Assembly (NCBI GenBank): GCA_948567375.1
Contig: OX419762.1
Span: forward strand, 10,608,001 to 10,672,000
Direction of reading: 5' to 3'
From: Lunularia cruciata
Taxonomy: Eukaryota > Streptophyta > Marchantiopsida > Lunulariales > Lunulariaceae
DNA: 64,000 nucleotides
Position 1 is the first letter of the stretch; the number at the start of each line of letters is the position of its first letter. Below the pieces are notes generated by a model. The model did not search any database. It saw nothing but the letters and a program-made list of their open reading frames with translations, and was not told the DNA's origin. This document shows, piece by piece, positions 23,529-35,000 of the stretch. The translations under genes and the position numbers were made by a program.

Positions 23529-24465
23529 CTTTTCAAGCATGCTTGCTAAAAATGTGATCAGCGGAACAAACGGCGTACTGGTCCTCTCCGGCGGCCTGGT
23601 TATACTGAAGTGATCGTCCTTTGGGCTTACGACGTATAGATCCATATATGGCCTACTTGAAGCTTCCAACACAAACACGTCTTCGTGGATCGCGATCAGA
23701 TCCTGTATTTAGGCATACACTTGTTTAATGTCCTCTATCAGTTAGTTTAATTGTCACCAATCAATAAAGATGTCAAGTAAGCTAGATAGCACACTTTCTT
23801 GTGCGACAAATCAAAGATGTCGACTAGTACTCTTTCCTTCTTATCCTACTCTAGGAAGCGACTTATGTATGCAGATATTGTCACCTTGTAGTCTCTACTT
23901 CGGATAGGCTGGGCCCCCCCAACTCCATGTGACGACCATTTGTATTTCGTACGCTGAGCCTCAAACGCTTCATTCAAACGTGCTGTGCCCACTTCAAAAT
24001 GTTTCAGACTTCTGAGTAGAGATGAATGCCCAAGGTCTTCCTTGAACTTTATACCCTTCTGTGGCGTCGCAAAAATGAACGTTCCCATCTGGTTTTGAAG
24101 AAAGTTCTCACAAGCGTCTTTGTCTAGGCCGCATTCCGTCGTGCAATGTAGACACATATTTGGTTGATGAGCAACCCTCCGAGGCAATGTCCCACCATCA
24201 TGACCGGTGTACCCCAGTTGAGTCCGACCTTTGCGAACGCAATAATGTGATAAGCTAGGCTTTCTGCAGCCAGATCCAAGTCAGAAGTGCCCTGAGCCTT
24301 CTGACTTGAATCGTAGGGTACTGTGAGAATTCGTGCTTGAGGAAAACGTTCAACAAGCCACGTCGCCAACCAGCACTCCGGAGTCTCACTATCAGTCATC
24401 CATGGGTCTATGTGAGCATTTTTATAATTGCTAAGCAGAAGTCCATGAAGAAAGACTATCTCCAT
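23529..24465 (-). other. HNL hydrolase domain with Cys nucleophile elbow
   Basis: The segment opens with EIVFLHGL, the oxyanion-side His-Gly. It then has VMMVGHCLGGLLINQ, the nucleophile elbow GxCxG, with the Cys codon TGC on the minus strand at 24186-24184. Next come FIFATPQKGIKF and a final exon (23702-23529) reading VLEASSRPYMDLY and KDDHFSITRP, which supplies the expected catalytic His. The exon has an AG before 23702 and ends AAAG|GTAAGATG. A one-base frameshift near 24135 separates the elbow from the rest. HNT-B has the same Ser-to-Cys change. Confidence 0.75.
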
Positions 24466-24490
24466 GTCGACAGGTTCAGATGCCGGACGA

Positions 24491-24570
24491 TAAATCTCGT
24501 ATTAACGAGATTGTATAACGATTGTATAACGAGATCTCGTGTAACGAGATTGTAAATCTCGTATAAAGTT
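24491..24570. repeat. Cluster of ACGAGAT/ATCTCGT inverted repeats at the 5' end of HNL
   Basis: In about 80 bp the heptamer ACGAGAT or its complement occurs six times in alternating orientation, for example ATCTCGT-atta-ACGAGAT and ACGAGATCTCGT. It starts right where the open frame of HNL runs out upstream of its first ATG. It may be a simple-sequence expansion that replaced the original start region, or a cluster of protein-binding sites. Confidence 0.7.
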
Positions 24571-25489
24571 ATAACCCTAAAACTCAATAGAATCTTGCGA
24601 CTGGTATAACTAAGATTAGAGTTAAGCAAACCAGAGAATAGTTAACATTTGAGAACATCGAAGTAGAAATCAATTACATTAAATGTAAATTATAAGTTAA
24701 CTAAACTATATAACTATTATATTAAAATAGTTAAAATTCTAGATTCTTTTTACTAATTACAAATTATAAATTAAATAAAAAATATAAATATTATTTTTAA
24801 ATAATTAATAAAATCTTTCAAATTTATATAATTATTTTTACCCGTGTAATGGAAAACCTTTCACAATAACACATTATAAACCTTATTAACTAAATAATAT
24901 AAAAACAATAGGAAGAAATAACGTGGTTCATTTCCTGAACTTCTGAATACTGAATTGGAGACTTCTTGAACCTTGACCACTCAAGGTATCAACTAAATAA
25001 TGTAAAAACAATAGGAAGAAATAACGTGGTTCATTTTCTGAACTTCTGAATACTGAATTGGAGACTTCCTGAACCTTGACCACTCAAGGTATCTAGTCAC
25101 TTTACCATAGGAGTGATCGAATATATCTAGATAAGGCCCGTACCGCACCTCGCTGTTTCATCATTCGCGTTTGCTCTTGCTTGTGGTAATCTCCGATAAT
25201 CAGTCAAGTCACCGAGAACAAGCCAAACATAACATGCCTAATGGAGTAAACATATGAGAACAAATCGCATGCAGATTTAATCGCGTAATACGGACTGAAC
25301 CCCGGATTTAGTTTTTCCGTCAAAACTTGGACTCTCGAAAACTCTGATGGACAGAAGAACATAATATCAGGCGTTTCTTTTCTTTTGACAAATTTATATT
25401 CGTAAGGAATTAAGATCCATATTCATGACACTCAACCAAACTAGCGAGTTTTAAGAAGATGGAATCGTAGTTGTGCCTGCTAATTCGTC
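24571..25489. other. AT-rich spacer upstream of HNL
   Basis: Strongly AT-rich sequence (24600-24880) is followed by a 103-bp tandem duplication (24888-25093). No genes were recognised. Confidence 0.5.
24888..25093. repeat. Tandem duplication, two 103-bp units
   Basis: Two adjacent units start 'aactaaataat' (24888 and 24991) and end 'ccactcaaggtatc'. They differ at only a few positions, so the duplication is recent. Confidence 0.85.
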
Positions 25490-26300
25490 ATCTACAAAAG
25501 GTTCGAAGGGGGATACCTATACGCCACCGCTTTTTGAACTGACAGACGCTTCCCTATCCATAGACTGCCCAATGTGCATCGTGAATCGCCCAGCTTGTGG
25601 TAGATGATGTGCCTTTCACCATTCGAAGTGATAAAGAAGTACGACTAGGATGAATTTTTCGTACCGTAAAGGTTTACTAATCTCTCGAAAAAGTTTCAAG
25701 AGAAAGATGACTGGTGTCAAAAAATAACTTATGGGAACTTTAGAATATCTACATTCGTTTAATTTGATGTGAGACAGTTAAAAACTTATTCCCTTTACAT
25801 ATGCTATGTCAAAATTTGAACGAGATGACCCTATGGTATTGTGTACGGAATCCAATTTGTAACTCAATCTCAAAATATTATTCAGCTACAGAATAAAACC
25901 TCTCGAGAGTTTCGTAGATCTTGGTACTAGGGGCAGATGTCATATTGTGAGGGTGTTACTTACCTGAGAGAATAGCATCTTAATCACCTCAACCTAACAT
26001 CTGAAATCGAAGTAAGGATGAAACCGACAACTCATTAAATAACAAATGAGGTATCAACATCTTTAATCTAATGACCAAGTAATCTATCACTTCGATTATT
26101 GGTATTAGTTGCAGTGGAGATGGACAAGAATCAAGCAAGATATCTTTACATGGAGACCAGTGAACTACGAACTTTACCACCTAAGGTCTGTACATTCGAT
26201 TCCTAATAGAATCAGGTAGTGAGAATATGACATACACCTTGTGGCATGGAAGCTCTTTTTTTAAGTGATTTAAGACAATCGTGAGGTATAAAGACCTTTA
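25490..26300 (+). repeat. Interspersed repeat, direct match to 35880-37800
   Basis: 25510-25660 matches 35885-36005 ('accgctttttgaactgac', 'ctgcccaatgtgcatcgtga', 'gaagtacgactaggatgaat'). 25980-26225 matches 37430-37640 ('ccaagtaatctatcacttc', 'attggtattagttgca'). The copies have the same orientation on either side of HNT-B. No coding capacity or clean ends were found. Confidence 0.6.
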
Positions 26301-26799
26301 CATAATTTGCTTGTTGTCCTTTTATAAATAGTTACTCTTTTCTAGAAAAATTTAATAGTTTACATAAGAACATCAGAATAACAATATTTTGATTACGATA
26401 ATTATTTTAATATATTTGTATGGATGATGATACACCAATGAACCTTTGGATATATACAAATTTTCAAGTGTACGAAATTCCGTTCCTATTTCATTTTAGT
26501 ATATTATAGGTATGAAAAAATTATAAATAAAAGCTTTGATTCTCTTACGTATGATTCTGTTCCTACTTCATTTCATATAGAGAGATAGTAAAGCCACCTC
26601 AGACTCTCTATGCTCATCCAACTCAGCGGAATCATACCGGTCACCCTTTGCGCACTCGGCTTCAATTTTGTAATGAAATGCAAAGATGCCCGAATTTACG
26701 AGGAGTAATGCTAATGCCAGGGAAGAAGCGACCTCTTAGGAGTTTGGTAGTGTGAAAGGAGTCGCTCGTGGAAAAATCTCTTCAGGCCTAGGTCGCGAA

Positions 26800-27010
26800 T
26801 CGAGTATTGGGATTGTTGAGACAAGAGTGGGGTGGATGAGCAGAAGGAGTGAGGTGGGTTAACTATTCCCTCTCCACATATTATTAACGTGGGGGGGTTT
26901 CAGTTAGTTCATTTTCGTGGTTGTAAAATATGTCTTTGGGTATTTATAGGATATCTCATCAGAGGACGTGAGAGGAAAATCTGTGAATTGTAGTGGAGCA
27001 CCTCCCGTAG
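26800..27010 (+). repeat. Interspersed repeat, direct match to 46345-46565
   Basis: Shared landmarks are 'agagtggggtggatgagcag', 'gtttcagttagtt', 'gtaaaatat' and 'gcgagaggaaaatctgtgaa' or its near copies. It lies directly upstream of the start of the HNT-B duplication arm. The bases between 26300 and 26800 hold nothing recognisable. Confidence 0.6.
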
Positions 27011-27189
27011 AACGGCAATCTGCGACGGATACTTGAGAGTGAAAGAATTGAGAGGGGAGTGCCATCAACGGGTTGTCGATATGTTGAACAGCTATTATCG
27101 TGTTCCACGAGGACGACGTTTTGAAGTGGGAGTCGAGGAGGATCAAACTGTTTGCAATTGGTGGTGAAAGCGATGATTCCGCACGGCCC

Positions 27190-29036
27190 AGGAGGCCTCC
27201 TGCGCGCTTGCAGAATCTGCCCAAATTACACAAAGCTTGAAGGCACAGTTCAACAGATTGCATTACGATGCAATGTGGCGGATGCATTATCAAATGTTTT
27301 GACTCATGGGAGAATTTGCCCCGAGTTGCTTACTTACATCGTCTCTTAGGGACTATTTCTCAGTTCCTCTGCCTTTAGGTGCTGTTCAATCCAATTGACA
27401 GTGTTATCCGAGCAGCTTCATGTAAGGTCCTTAAAGTCTACAGCACATCACTTGTGGTTAGTATTTTTCTCTGTTGTGGTGATGCATAAAGTTTTTCACT
27501 AATCTTTATGCTTCTGAGAATTCCGATTTTTCTCAACGTACATGACCGTTCAGGAGCTAAGTTCAAGTGCTAGTTATGATTGCTCAGGATCAGGATTTAT
27601 GTCAAAACTTTTTAATGGCCTTGTACAGATGCTTATGCTGAATCCAGTTCAGGTGATGATACGGATGATCACATGTATGATGGAACTTTCGTCTGAAAAA
27701 GAGAGTTCCTACGGATGATTTCCAGCAGTAAATTGAGTTATACAGAGTTTCATCACATACGACGCTCTCTAGACAAGCGTCATGAACACAGGACATCGTT
27801 GATAGAAAATTTCATACCTACATGTATAGTCGTGACCGTAGCGCCCCTGACGATTTATTCAGATACATGCATTCATTGTATCATAACCTCGATTCAATCT
27901 ATTGATCTGAAGGCAGCGTGGAGTATCAGAAGCCGATTCGAGCGACCGCTACTCTGGGTAGATCCAGCACCTGCCCATCAACTAAAATGTCGGGCAAGCT
28001 CTAGCTTTCAATTATCAACCAGTACTCAAGATTTACCAAGACGGGTGATTTCCTTTTCGTAAAACATCTGAGAGCTTTGTTTTGCCCCGTTTTACCTATT
28101 TTGTCTCACCCTTGTACGGCTTGATGGGGATCTTCCCATCAAGGATCTTCCCATCCTTGATGGGGATCTTCCCATCTCACACGGTCGCCCTTTTTCTCTG
28201 AGAGCTTTGCGGTCGCCCTTCTTCTCTGAGAGCTTTGCGGTCGCCCTTTTTCTCTCAGAGCTTTGTAGGCTACAAGTAATTTACAGCTGACCACATCGCG
28301 ATCTGGACCACTCTGGCCGGATCCAATTGTATCACAAGGGTTAGTTTGCGCGTCGAATCAGGCATCAGAGGAATAGGTTGGTCAGCATTGCATCAAGAGG
28401 CAAGACGAAGAGGTGGCCAATATGGTCTCCCCTTTGTACGGTTGCCGCCAGAGTATGGAACCCTTAATAGTTACATAATTTAACTTGGTTGTCAAATATA
28501 ATGATTATACTATGTATGTACCCAACCGGGCAGTTCGCACTCGCATATAAATATAAGATATGATCATAAATGTAAACTTGGTCACCGAATAAGGGCGGCA
28601 TTTTATCAGTCTAACTAATCTCAATGATAGTCATCGAACATTGACATTTTCTTACCCTTCACACGATGAAGGTGGATGTTGTATTCACTTTTGGTAATCA
28701 GACATCAAAATTGTATTGGGTACTTTTATCGCAACTTATATTAAACACAATGACAATCTCAGATTTTGATTTCACAATGTCTGCTACAAAACCTAACCTT
28801 TGATTCCTCTGATTAAGAGGTTAATATAGAAGTCCTAGATCAATAGGTTTCTCTTCTGGAAGCCATTTATTACCAACTACCAAAACTGACGGAAAATGAG
28901 AAATGAGGATCTTATGAAGCTTTGAGTCGTCAGATAATTGAATCTGATAGAACGATGCGACCATGTCCATGTGATTAGTTTTATTTGCATTTACAAGTTT
29001 GAGTGGGTTAAACTAATCTGCTACTGAAATAGCTTA
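27190..29036 (+). other. 5' flank of HNT-B (second arm of the inverted duplication)
   Basis: This is the plus-strand counterpart of 9250-7489. The main difference is a LINE 3' end at 28080-28253. A 115-codon frame (27715-28062) is only partly conserved with the other arm, so I regard the region as promoter and leader. A TATA box or start site cannot be fixed. Confidence 0.6.
28080..28253 (+). mobile_element. Rearranged LINE 3' end with repeated tail and target duplication
   Basis: The LINE 3' UTR is read here on the plus strand ('ttttacctattttgtctcac', 'cccttgtacggcttgatgggg'), with the 'gatggggatcttcccatc' portion reiterated. The terminal CGGTCGCC with its pyrimidine tail plus the 12-base target CTGAGAGCTTTG then occurs as three 28-base units (28182, 28210 and 28238). 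The same target bases precede the element at 28068-28079, and the HNT-A flank has the target once without the element. Confidence 0.8.
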
Positions 29037-32000
29037 ATGTGGATGCAGCTCAACGACAACGTTTATCTTCTACATGAACCGGCCGGGGGTAGCATTCATT
29101 CGGAAATAATATTTTTCCATGGACTCATGATCGAGTCAAGTGAACGAGATTTCCATATTTCATCCTGGATGTCTCGAGATTGTTCTGTGTGCTGGCCAGC
29201 ACAATGGCTGTCTAAGGATTTCCCCTGGTCTAGAATTTACTCTGTGCTGTATGATGGTCACCTAGTACAAACATGTGATGGAGGTAGAATGGATCTTCGG
29301 CTCTTGGGAAGAAAAAAGGCGACCGCGTAGGAAAAATGAAGGATGGGAAGACCCCATCAAGCCCGTACAAGGGAGAAAAAAAAAAGAAAAAAAAAAGGTA
29401 ACATGGGGCTAAGCCCCAATAGAGTCTGTATGAGAAATTTGCCCTACCGCACCTAAGATATCCGAGCTATGCAAGTCGTACGGGTCTAAACACAACTGGA
29501 TCTTCGCCTCTTGGGTGGGAGTATACTTATGAATTTGACTACTTCGACTACTGAAGAATTTGGCTGGAGTAGGAGCACTCTACCCTGTGATACTTGTAGG
29601 GCACTGTCTCGGTGGGCTTGTTGTTAAACGGTTATGTGTAGAGGCATCTTATCGGATAGGGAGATCGAAGAAAAATATCAGTCTCGAATCCTTCATGAAG
29701 AACTTAAGAGGTGTATTTTATTTCAGTACTCCGCATCTGGGATCCAAATCACTAGCACAGTTTGTAGTAAATCGCACCAATGACAGCACTAATAGACTAT
29801 CCATGAAATCTATCTTAGGGTTTGCGTTGACCAAATTCATCCGCAAATCGCATTCCCATGTAGTTGAGGCCGGTGCTTCAACAGATCACTTGCAAGAACT
29901 AAGTACAGCTGCGGCGAGGCTTGGAGAGGAATTCAACCACTTACGACAAAATTACAATTGGAAGAGTTTTGCTGTCGTTGCCATGGTAGGTAATGAGTTG
30001 ATATGCTCTAGAGTTAACTCCCATTACAAATTAGAATCTAACGTGACGATGTATTTAATTGTTGGAGCAATAAGCTAGAAGTATTGTTTTCAAGATTCAT
30101 TTCTCAATGACCATCAAAGTTTTTGTTAGTAGCATAGAGGGTTAAAGACCCTCCCCACTTGATGTATCAATGATCAATACAATAAGTATATACCGTTTTG
30201 TAGGAGCCAAGTCTAGTACTAAAGAGTATCTTCTAAGTTACTGATCTTTAAAAAACCGATGATCTTCACAGCAAAGGTTGGTTGCTATATTAGTTGCGGA
30301 GGCTACTGCCATGACTGGAGCAGAGCATTGCTACTTCGACTCCAGTGCCAACCACCAAACGGTGAACAAGGTGGTTTCCCGTAAGTCAAGCAGTTACCAA
30401 GCTTTGATGAAATTCATTAATGATTGTACAGAAGGCCCAGTGAACACGTTACTGTCCCGCAGTGCAAGCAGCTTTCGCGGCTCGAAGGACATCATAAACG
30501 CTTGTGATGAAGAATCACATGGACATCCTTACCAGTTGCCAGTTTACAGGGACCCGAAGTATGACCTGTTGGAGAAGCTTTTCAAACGTTTGACTGTCAC
30601 AATCGAGTCAGCCAATTGCAACAATCTGGTGGTGAACTTACATGGAGGACCGGGGACGGGCAAGAGCAGTATGGCTAAGTATTTAGCACAGCACTATACT
30701 GATCTAGCTAACCTGGACAAGCGTAAGATTCCAGATTATGGCACTGTTCAACCAGATCTATATGCTGGTGGAGTTGAAGGATGGATTCCTGACTCTGTCT
30801 TTTTCATTTGCTGCGCGGATTTCTGCCTCAAAGATGATCGTGATGGAAGGTTGAAGGAGTCCGACAGTGAAATTGCGGAAAGACTTGATCAGCTCATTCA
30901 AGGACTCACGAAGTCAAGACGACGGGCACCACACAGTTTGAAGAGGAAGTTCAGACATTTATGTCATGATGGAGATCCAACAGAGATACGAGAGGATGGC
31001 AAGAGCCGTCGTGCGCAAAACAGGGGTCATCTGAGGGCCATTCTTTCAAGTCCACACTCTGATCAAAAAGTCTTAATCATCCTCGATGACATATGGAGCA
31101 AAAGAGTATTTCTTGACGTCTATGTACCTGCGGTGTCCATCAGGTATCTGGTGACTTCGCAAATCCAAAGCGTGTGTGAAGATGCTGGACTCGCAACACC
31201 GAAGAATATCCGGATATCTGCTCCTTCGACCTATGAAGCTTCGAGAATTATCTTCAATTACGATGGAGAATTTTCACGCGAGAAATTCCATGGAAGTCAT
31301 ACATACGACGAGGTGCAGGTACTTAATCATCTCCGTATCACAGTTCACATTCAAAGACAGAAAGAACGTGGCATATGTCATTCTGATCTTTTCTTCAGAA
31401 CCGAGACTCTTTACTATTATATGATTATCATAATCATATATGTTTTATGTCAAATTGTGTAGTTCAGAGCTTGAATCCCATACCGTATTTTCCTTTTCAG
31501 TGGTAAGCCAGGTGTGTACAATCATTCCTTTCATTTCCAATACCCAGATGTTATACCTTTTGCTCTCACTATAGCAAGTACCACCTTCTTCTTTTCGCGA
31601 GCGACCCTTATGAGTAACCGAGTTGCCGTTTAATATTAAATCATCAGCATGACAGAGGATTGGAACGAGGGGTATTGCAAATCATATCCAGGTACTTCAG
31701 CCAGCGCTCAGACATCTACCAAAGTCTAGCTATTCCGTGTTTTTTGCTGAAGGAGTCATACTGACATGGAGCACGCCTGGATATACACGATCCAACTTCA
31801 AGATGTCAATGCCAGGAGCATGTCATGTACTGTGTGTTACTTGGGTACTAAACCGTTAGAAACCGTGTCCAAGTATTGGGCTTGGCAATTTTTCACTCAA
31901 CATATATAGATCCATGCAACGTGTTTGTATGAATGTATTGGAATTGAAATCAATTACTGACGGATAATTCTCCCTCTTATTCCCAAATCTGTAACTTGGA

Positions 32001-35000
32001 AGACTCTAATCAAGAGATGGTTCTTCTGATACAGGTGCGTTTTAGCCCACTCCTCACCTCTTTCAATGATAAATATTTCTATATGCTTTGTGGTGCAGAG
32101 AGAAGTGGGAAACGTCATTGAGGCTTCGGAGAGTCATCCATTCATCCTGGTCAACTTCGCTTTGACCATGAGGACAGGGTCCGATTCCCGTAACCCTCGG
32201 GATTGGCGAGAAGCTCGCAAGGATCTTCTGGGTTTCTTGGATGATAGGACTGAGAATGAAGCGCATAGTCGAGGTGGACATCGTACTTTGATCCGATCAA
32301 TGCTGACGGTATTGGAATCTCTGTCTGCGGAGGCTCTGAGATTGACCATTCTCGCCGCACAGTGGGATTCTCCTCACAAGATACCAGAACCGCTGGTGAG
32401 GTTGTTCATGAGACATGAAATTGAAGGAGGATCCTATCTACGTTGCATAAAAGAGGTGGAAGATAGATCTTTGATATAGCGTTTCATATTGGCTCTTCCC
32501 CCAAATATTAATCCATGCACGATCTAAGGAGGAAGATAATCCTACAATACGGAAAAGAGGAAGTGAGGCATGTACTGACCACATTGGTCACTCATAGTCA
32601 GTCTTCGTGGTCTGGATCTAGCAATTACATCTTTTCCATGAATTCGAGTGCGGAAGCGGGTATTTGTCTTGTCTATGGTGGATCGGAGTTGAGAGGCGAT
32701 GTAATTTCAAGGTATTTTAGTGAAGGAAAGACGATACCCTGGATGCGGAGTGGGACCGACCCAAGGGAACTAGCTGCGAGGGCACCTGAGCTGAGAGCCT
32801 GCATCAAGCCTCTCCTTTTGCTTTTGACTTCCGATTACGGGGGGCGCCCCGATGATTGAAAAGGTGAGTTCCTCACACAATGGAATGCCTATTCTATCCA
32901 AAGGTTGTAGTTGCATAGTGCATTATCGGTAGGAGTAGTGAAGTTTTTATCGGCTACAAATGCTAAAGTTTGGATTTATTGTATTTCTGAAGCCAGAAGT
33001 TGCGGACTTATTTAAGCAGAAATTTATCTCAATACATAATGCAAATGCAGATAATCATCAGATATATTTCTCGACGAGAGCTGGATGATTTATCCGTATC
33101 ACAGTTGCTACGACTGCCGCATCTCGAAGCAATCGATGCTGCTTGGAATGTATTGAGGGTGTATAATGGACAATGGTTCAGACATTTGACATGGAGAAGG
33201 AGACTCGATGAACCACCTTTCTCTGGGAAGCATGGATGCACAATGCATACTCTGTTGGAAGCGCTGAATGATGGAAAAGCCACACCCTCAAGAGGAGCTC
33301 TCCTGGATAAAGCGCTAGTGCTGGAGGTCCTCTCGAATCTCTTGACGTGGGAATCAGAAGAGTATATAGCAAGCTTCGGATCTTCATTAGCAAATATCAT
33401 GAACTCGGATGCCTCTGCAACAGACCGTCTCTCCTGCGTTAATTTTATATTTGACGTTGAATTGTCCAATAAGATATACAGGAGAAAGATTGATCTCGTT
33501 GGAAAGAACGACGACATTTTCCGAGGGTTGATAAGGGCAACTGGCAGTGCTCAAGGTGTTGATGACAAAAACTATCTTCGAATGCTCCTTCAAACTCTTG
33601 TCATACTAGGTGAAGTGGACCCCGACACGAAGGGTCGACCGTGGCACGATGCTTGTGAAAGTGTCTTGAAGATGGTAGACCGGGTTTTCTTCCGGGCCGG
33701 GTCCGAAGAACACCGCCGTGACGCTGCAGATCTAGTGAGTCCCAGCGAAAGGAGATGGAGGGAAACAATGACGGTGTACATTTTATATGCGTTATCTCAC
33801 ATTTCACTGCGGATTCCTCGTAGCGCAGTTACATCTTTTCTTCTGGATAAGATTCTTCAAGAATTTCCTCGACTGAACATGCTCGGAGGAGACCCCGATC
33901 TCGCTTGCAACAGTTGCGTGACTTTGTTGAATATGACGTGTGTCCTAGAGTCGACCGGTACTTAAAGTTCCTGGTTTGAGAGAATATATGGAATCTGCAA
34001 CGGACTTTCCTGTCGGTGACGATGCTGTTCTGATAGGGGGGACGCTGGAGAAACTATACCCCGATCGTGTAGATAGCCTCATTTTGGGATCTGACAAAAA
34101 TTCACATCTACTTCATTTGGACGGGCACTCGCGCATATGGAGGGAAGCAGGCTCGACGATGCTTTAGCCGACGTGGAGAGGGGACTCGCTCTCATCGACA
34201 ACGGGATAAAGGTCGACGACAAAGCACGAATGGTTTTACAATCAAGGTAGCGAGTACATCTTACCATTGTACTTTGAGTGCTTTCGATCATTTCCCCTAT
34301 ATTTCATACTTCAGTTGATTTTGAAAATGTCTTTATTTCTTTCCAGGTTTCTTATATCAATATTTTCTTCTATCTAAGATGAAGTTCATAACCAACAGAT
34401 TTTCAAGAGAATGTCACACAAGTTTATAATCGTACCGTGAGTGGGTACGACTTGAGATATTAAAATTTTGGTAGTAATAAGACATAAAAAAGGTGCTTAA
34501 ATTTTTCCTTTTGTTTCGGAGGCTACGCAGAAAAGGATGGCAGTGGAGGTATACACTCTCTTACTAGTGGATATACTCGGCAATCCAATCTGGAAGATTG
34601 CCGGAATCGGAAGAAAAAAGAAGAAGATATAATGATAGTAATGTAATCAAATTTAAGAGTTTCAATGTCGACCTTTCTTCAGAATGCTCCAAACCAGCTA
34701 ACGCACGTATCTAAATTTATCTTTGATTATTATTTGATCATACTTTGTAAATAAAGGAAACTTTCGTGCTTAACTATTTCAAAACTGAAATATTATAAAG
34801 ATATACAAAGATAACGGTGAAAGCATTATAGTTTCTTGGTGTTTACGCTGCATATACCTCTTAACGGTTGCGAAAAATTCTAAATATTATAAGCCGATAT
34901 ATAACTATAACAACAAACAAAATGGGACCGTCATCGTACAGTCCTAGGTCACGCTATTTGTGTAATGTTCATAAATAAATGATCTCTAACATGGTTTAGT

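Larger units (their letters stand above)
19230..24501 (-). pseudogene. HNL: alpha/beta-hydrolase-NB-ARC-LRR pseudogene with three C-terminal HSHDQG domains
   Basis: Read on the minus strand, the locus gives in order a SERAC1-like alpha/beta-hydrolase (24465-23529), an NB-ARC module (about 23350-22500), a linker and winged-helix region, leucine-rich repeats (21519-20857), and three copies of a roughly 110-residue domain with the motif VHSHDQG (20708-19230). Hydrolase-NBS-LRR receptors are known from liverworts as an NLR class. At least five frameshifts break the frame (near 24135, 23050, 22540, 20420 and 19395). The P-loop is altered to GMGEIRKTT, and the N-terminus runs into an ACGAGAT repeat with no start before 24465. 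Two introns can be placed around 23528-23350 and 23845-23703. Unless the frameshifts are sequencing errors, it encodes no full receptor. Confidence 0.8.

Noticed and set aside
28182-28265. Possible CRISPR-like or minisatellite array
   Set aside because: The three units are adjacent without spacers and are explained by LINE tail plus target site. The DNA is eukaryotic.
29309-29496. Interspersed short element with a box-A-like motif, first read as a tRNA-derived SINE
   Set aside because: The longer copies are collinear and in frame with the C-terminal end of the LINE ORF at 2.6-3.4 kb, so they are 5'-truncated LINE tails. No box B stands at the right distance.
33029-33517. 162-codon minus-strand frame
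   Set aside because: It is antisense to the 321-codon helical region of HNT-B, which is conserved with HNT-A.
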